This document shows, one piece after another, positions 63,583-64,000 of a stretch of 64,000 nt of DNA. The notes beneath the pieces are model-generated. The model worked only from the letters and a program-made list of their open reading frames with translations, did not search any database and was not told the DNA's origin. Both the position numbers and the translations under genes were made by a program. The stretch's first letter is position 1; each line of letters opens with the position of its first letter. Source of the stretch: Chitinophaga polysaccharea (GTDB lineage Bacteria > Bacteroidota > Bacteroidia > Chitinophagales > Chitinophagaceae); assembly GCF_007829335.1 (NCBI RefSeq), contig NZ_VIWO01000005.1, positions 124,001-188,000 of the forward strand. The letters are read 5' to 3'.

Positions 63583-63903
63583 ATGACTTTTGGTGAACAC
63601 ATTGCTACGCAGCGTAAGCAGCTTAAAATATCCCAGGACGAACTGGCTAAAAGAGTGGGAACATCGGCGCCCATTATTGGACGCTATAAGCCCTCTATCG
63701 AGATGGCTAAAAAAATTGCAGATGAACTGGGCGTTACCGTGGATTACCTGATTGGTGGCTCTACCAGCATGGTACTGGATAAAAAATTACTTAAACGCAT
63801 TGAAGATATTGAAGCCCTGCCTGACGAGGAAAAAGAAAAAATTTATTACTTCATTGATATGGCGATCACTTATAACAAAACTAAAAAGCATATTCACGAT
63901 TAA
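63583..63903 (+). CDS. XRE-family helix-turn-helix regulator
   Basis: 106 residues from ATG 63583; an upstream TTG-started extension from 63541 would add 14 but overlaps the -7 box. The HTH_3 core is FGEHIATQRKQLKISQDELAKRVGTSAPIIGRY followed by KPSIEMAKKIADELGVTVDYLIGG. Close relatives usually have about five more residues (ERGEM or ERDEM type) between RY and KPS; here they are missing in frame. A helical tail of about 45 residues may dimerise. A palindrome and -7 box precede it, a strong terminator follows. The target is unknown; the nearby toxin/immunity genes are one candidate. Confidence 0.88.
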   Translation: MTFGEHIATQRKQLKISQDELAKRVGTSAPIIGRYKPSIEMAKKIADELGVTVDYLIGGSTSMVLDKKLLKRIEDIEALPDEEKEKIYYFIDMAITYNKTKKHIHD

Positions 63904-63944
63904 GCAGAGAGGCCGCAGGCAAATGCCTGCGGCCTCTCTGCTTA
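63901..63944 (+). terminator. Very strong hairpin overlapping the XRE stop codon
   Basis: A perfect 20-bp stem (63901-63920 with 63925-63944) with a 4-nt AAAT loop. It includes the TAA stop. No long U-run follows, but the stem is the strongest of the listed terminators. Confidence 0.8.
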
Positions 63945-64000
63945 AATGAAAAAGTGGAATATGAGAGCATTATCTGCATTAATCTGTTATCCCTTTTTCT
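63945..64000. other. Window end, nothing seen
   Basis: Fifty-six bases after the hairpin with no start of a recognisable gene. Confidence 0.5.

Noticed and set aside
1..64000. tRNA, rRNA, riboswitch, prophage, transposase or CRISPR array
   Set aside because: None was recognised by reading; a tRNAscan, Rfam or ISfinder search would settle short or diverged cases.

Overview
The window reads as a chromosomal segment of a Bacteroidota bacterium, most probably a Chitinophagaceae member such as Chitinophaga. Three things point there. Two large secreted proteins end in the gliding-motility/type IX secretion (type B) C-terminal domain. Near-perfect TAnnTTTG (-7 type) promoter boxes occur upstream of several genes. 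Families typical of the phylum are present: a PIF1-like helicase with a C-terminal helix-turn-helix, a secreted protein with a coiled-coil tail domain common in the phylum, and an XRE regulator of the Bacteroidota type. No rRNA, tRNA, CRISPR array, transposase or prophage gene was recognised.

Layout. 1-3.2 kb: the tail of a Lys/Ala-rich protein and a large FAD plus Fe-S 2-hydroxyacid dehydrogenase. 3.2-9.7 kb (minus strand): a tripartite RND efflux operon (TolC-like protein, adaptor, pump) with a methyltransferase as last gene. 9.8-11.6 kb: a TMEM175-like and a DUF2157-like membrane protein. 11.6-13.4 kb: a class I terpene cyclase with every catalytic motif, next to a type I IPP isomerase. 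13.5-16.4 kb: free-methionine-R-sulfoxide reductase, a PHP-type tyrosine phosphatase (CpsB/YwqE) and a SprB-repeat type IX-secreted protein.

16.4-42.2 kb (minus strand): a single tightly packed 19-gene exopolysaccharide operon. It starts with a CapD/PglF-like dehydratase and Wza/Wzc export proteins. It continues with UDP-sugar dehydrogenase, Wzx flippase, pyruvyl transferase, acyltransferase, glycosyltransferases, a polymerase candidate, a DUF4091 lipoprotein, a CapK-like ligase, a bi-domain oxidoreductase, WecB and a heparinase-like protein. It ends with PglC/PglD/PglE-like genes. The first gene and the last two together form a full UDP-diacetylbacillosamine route, so the polymer is probably initiated on bacillosamine or a related amino sugar. 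An 862-bp AT-rich non-coding region lies upstream.

43-45.7 kb: lutABC lactate utilisation genes. 45.9-48.5 kb: PIF1-like helicase and a cold-shock protein. 48.8-55.7 kb: a metabolite:H+ symporter, rpiA, a 39-bp perfect inverted repeat and a complete four-gene trans-4-hydroxy-L-proline to 2-oxoglutarate operon. 55.9-61 kb: a repeat-rich type IX-secreted protein, an M28 peptidase and an MtfA-like peptidase. 61-64 kb: a more accessory, AT-rich end with a secreted coiled-coil-tailed protein, a MafI-type immunity gene, an orphan EndoU toxin domain split by a frameshift at an A8 tract, and an XRE regulator with a likely operator palindrome.

The most unusual items are the orphan EndoU/MafI cassette, the XRE regulator that seems to lack five residues of its DNA-binding domain, the 39-bp palindrome, the heparinase-like protein without a visible signal peptide inside the exopolysaccharide operon, and the long non-coding region ahead of that operon. 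No wholly new multi-gene system could be shown from sequence alone.
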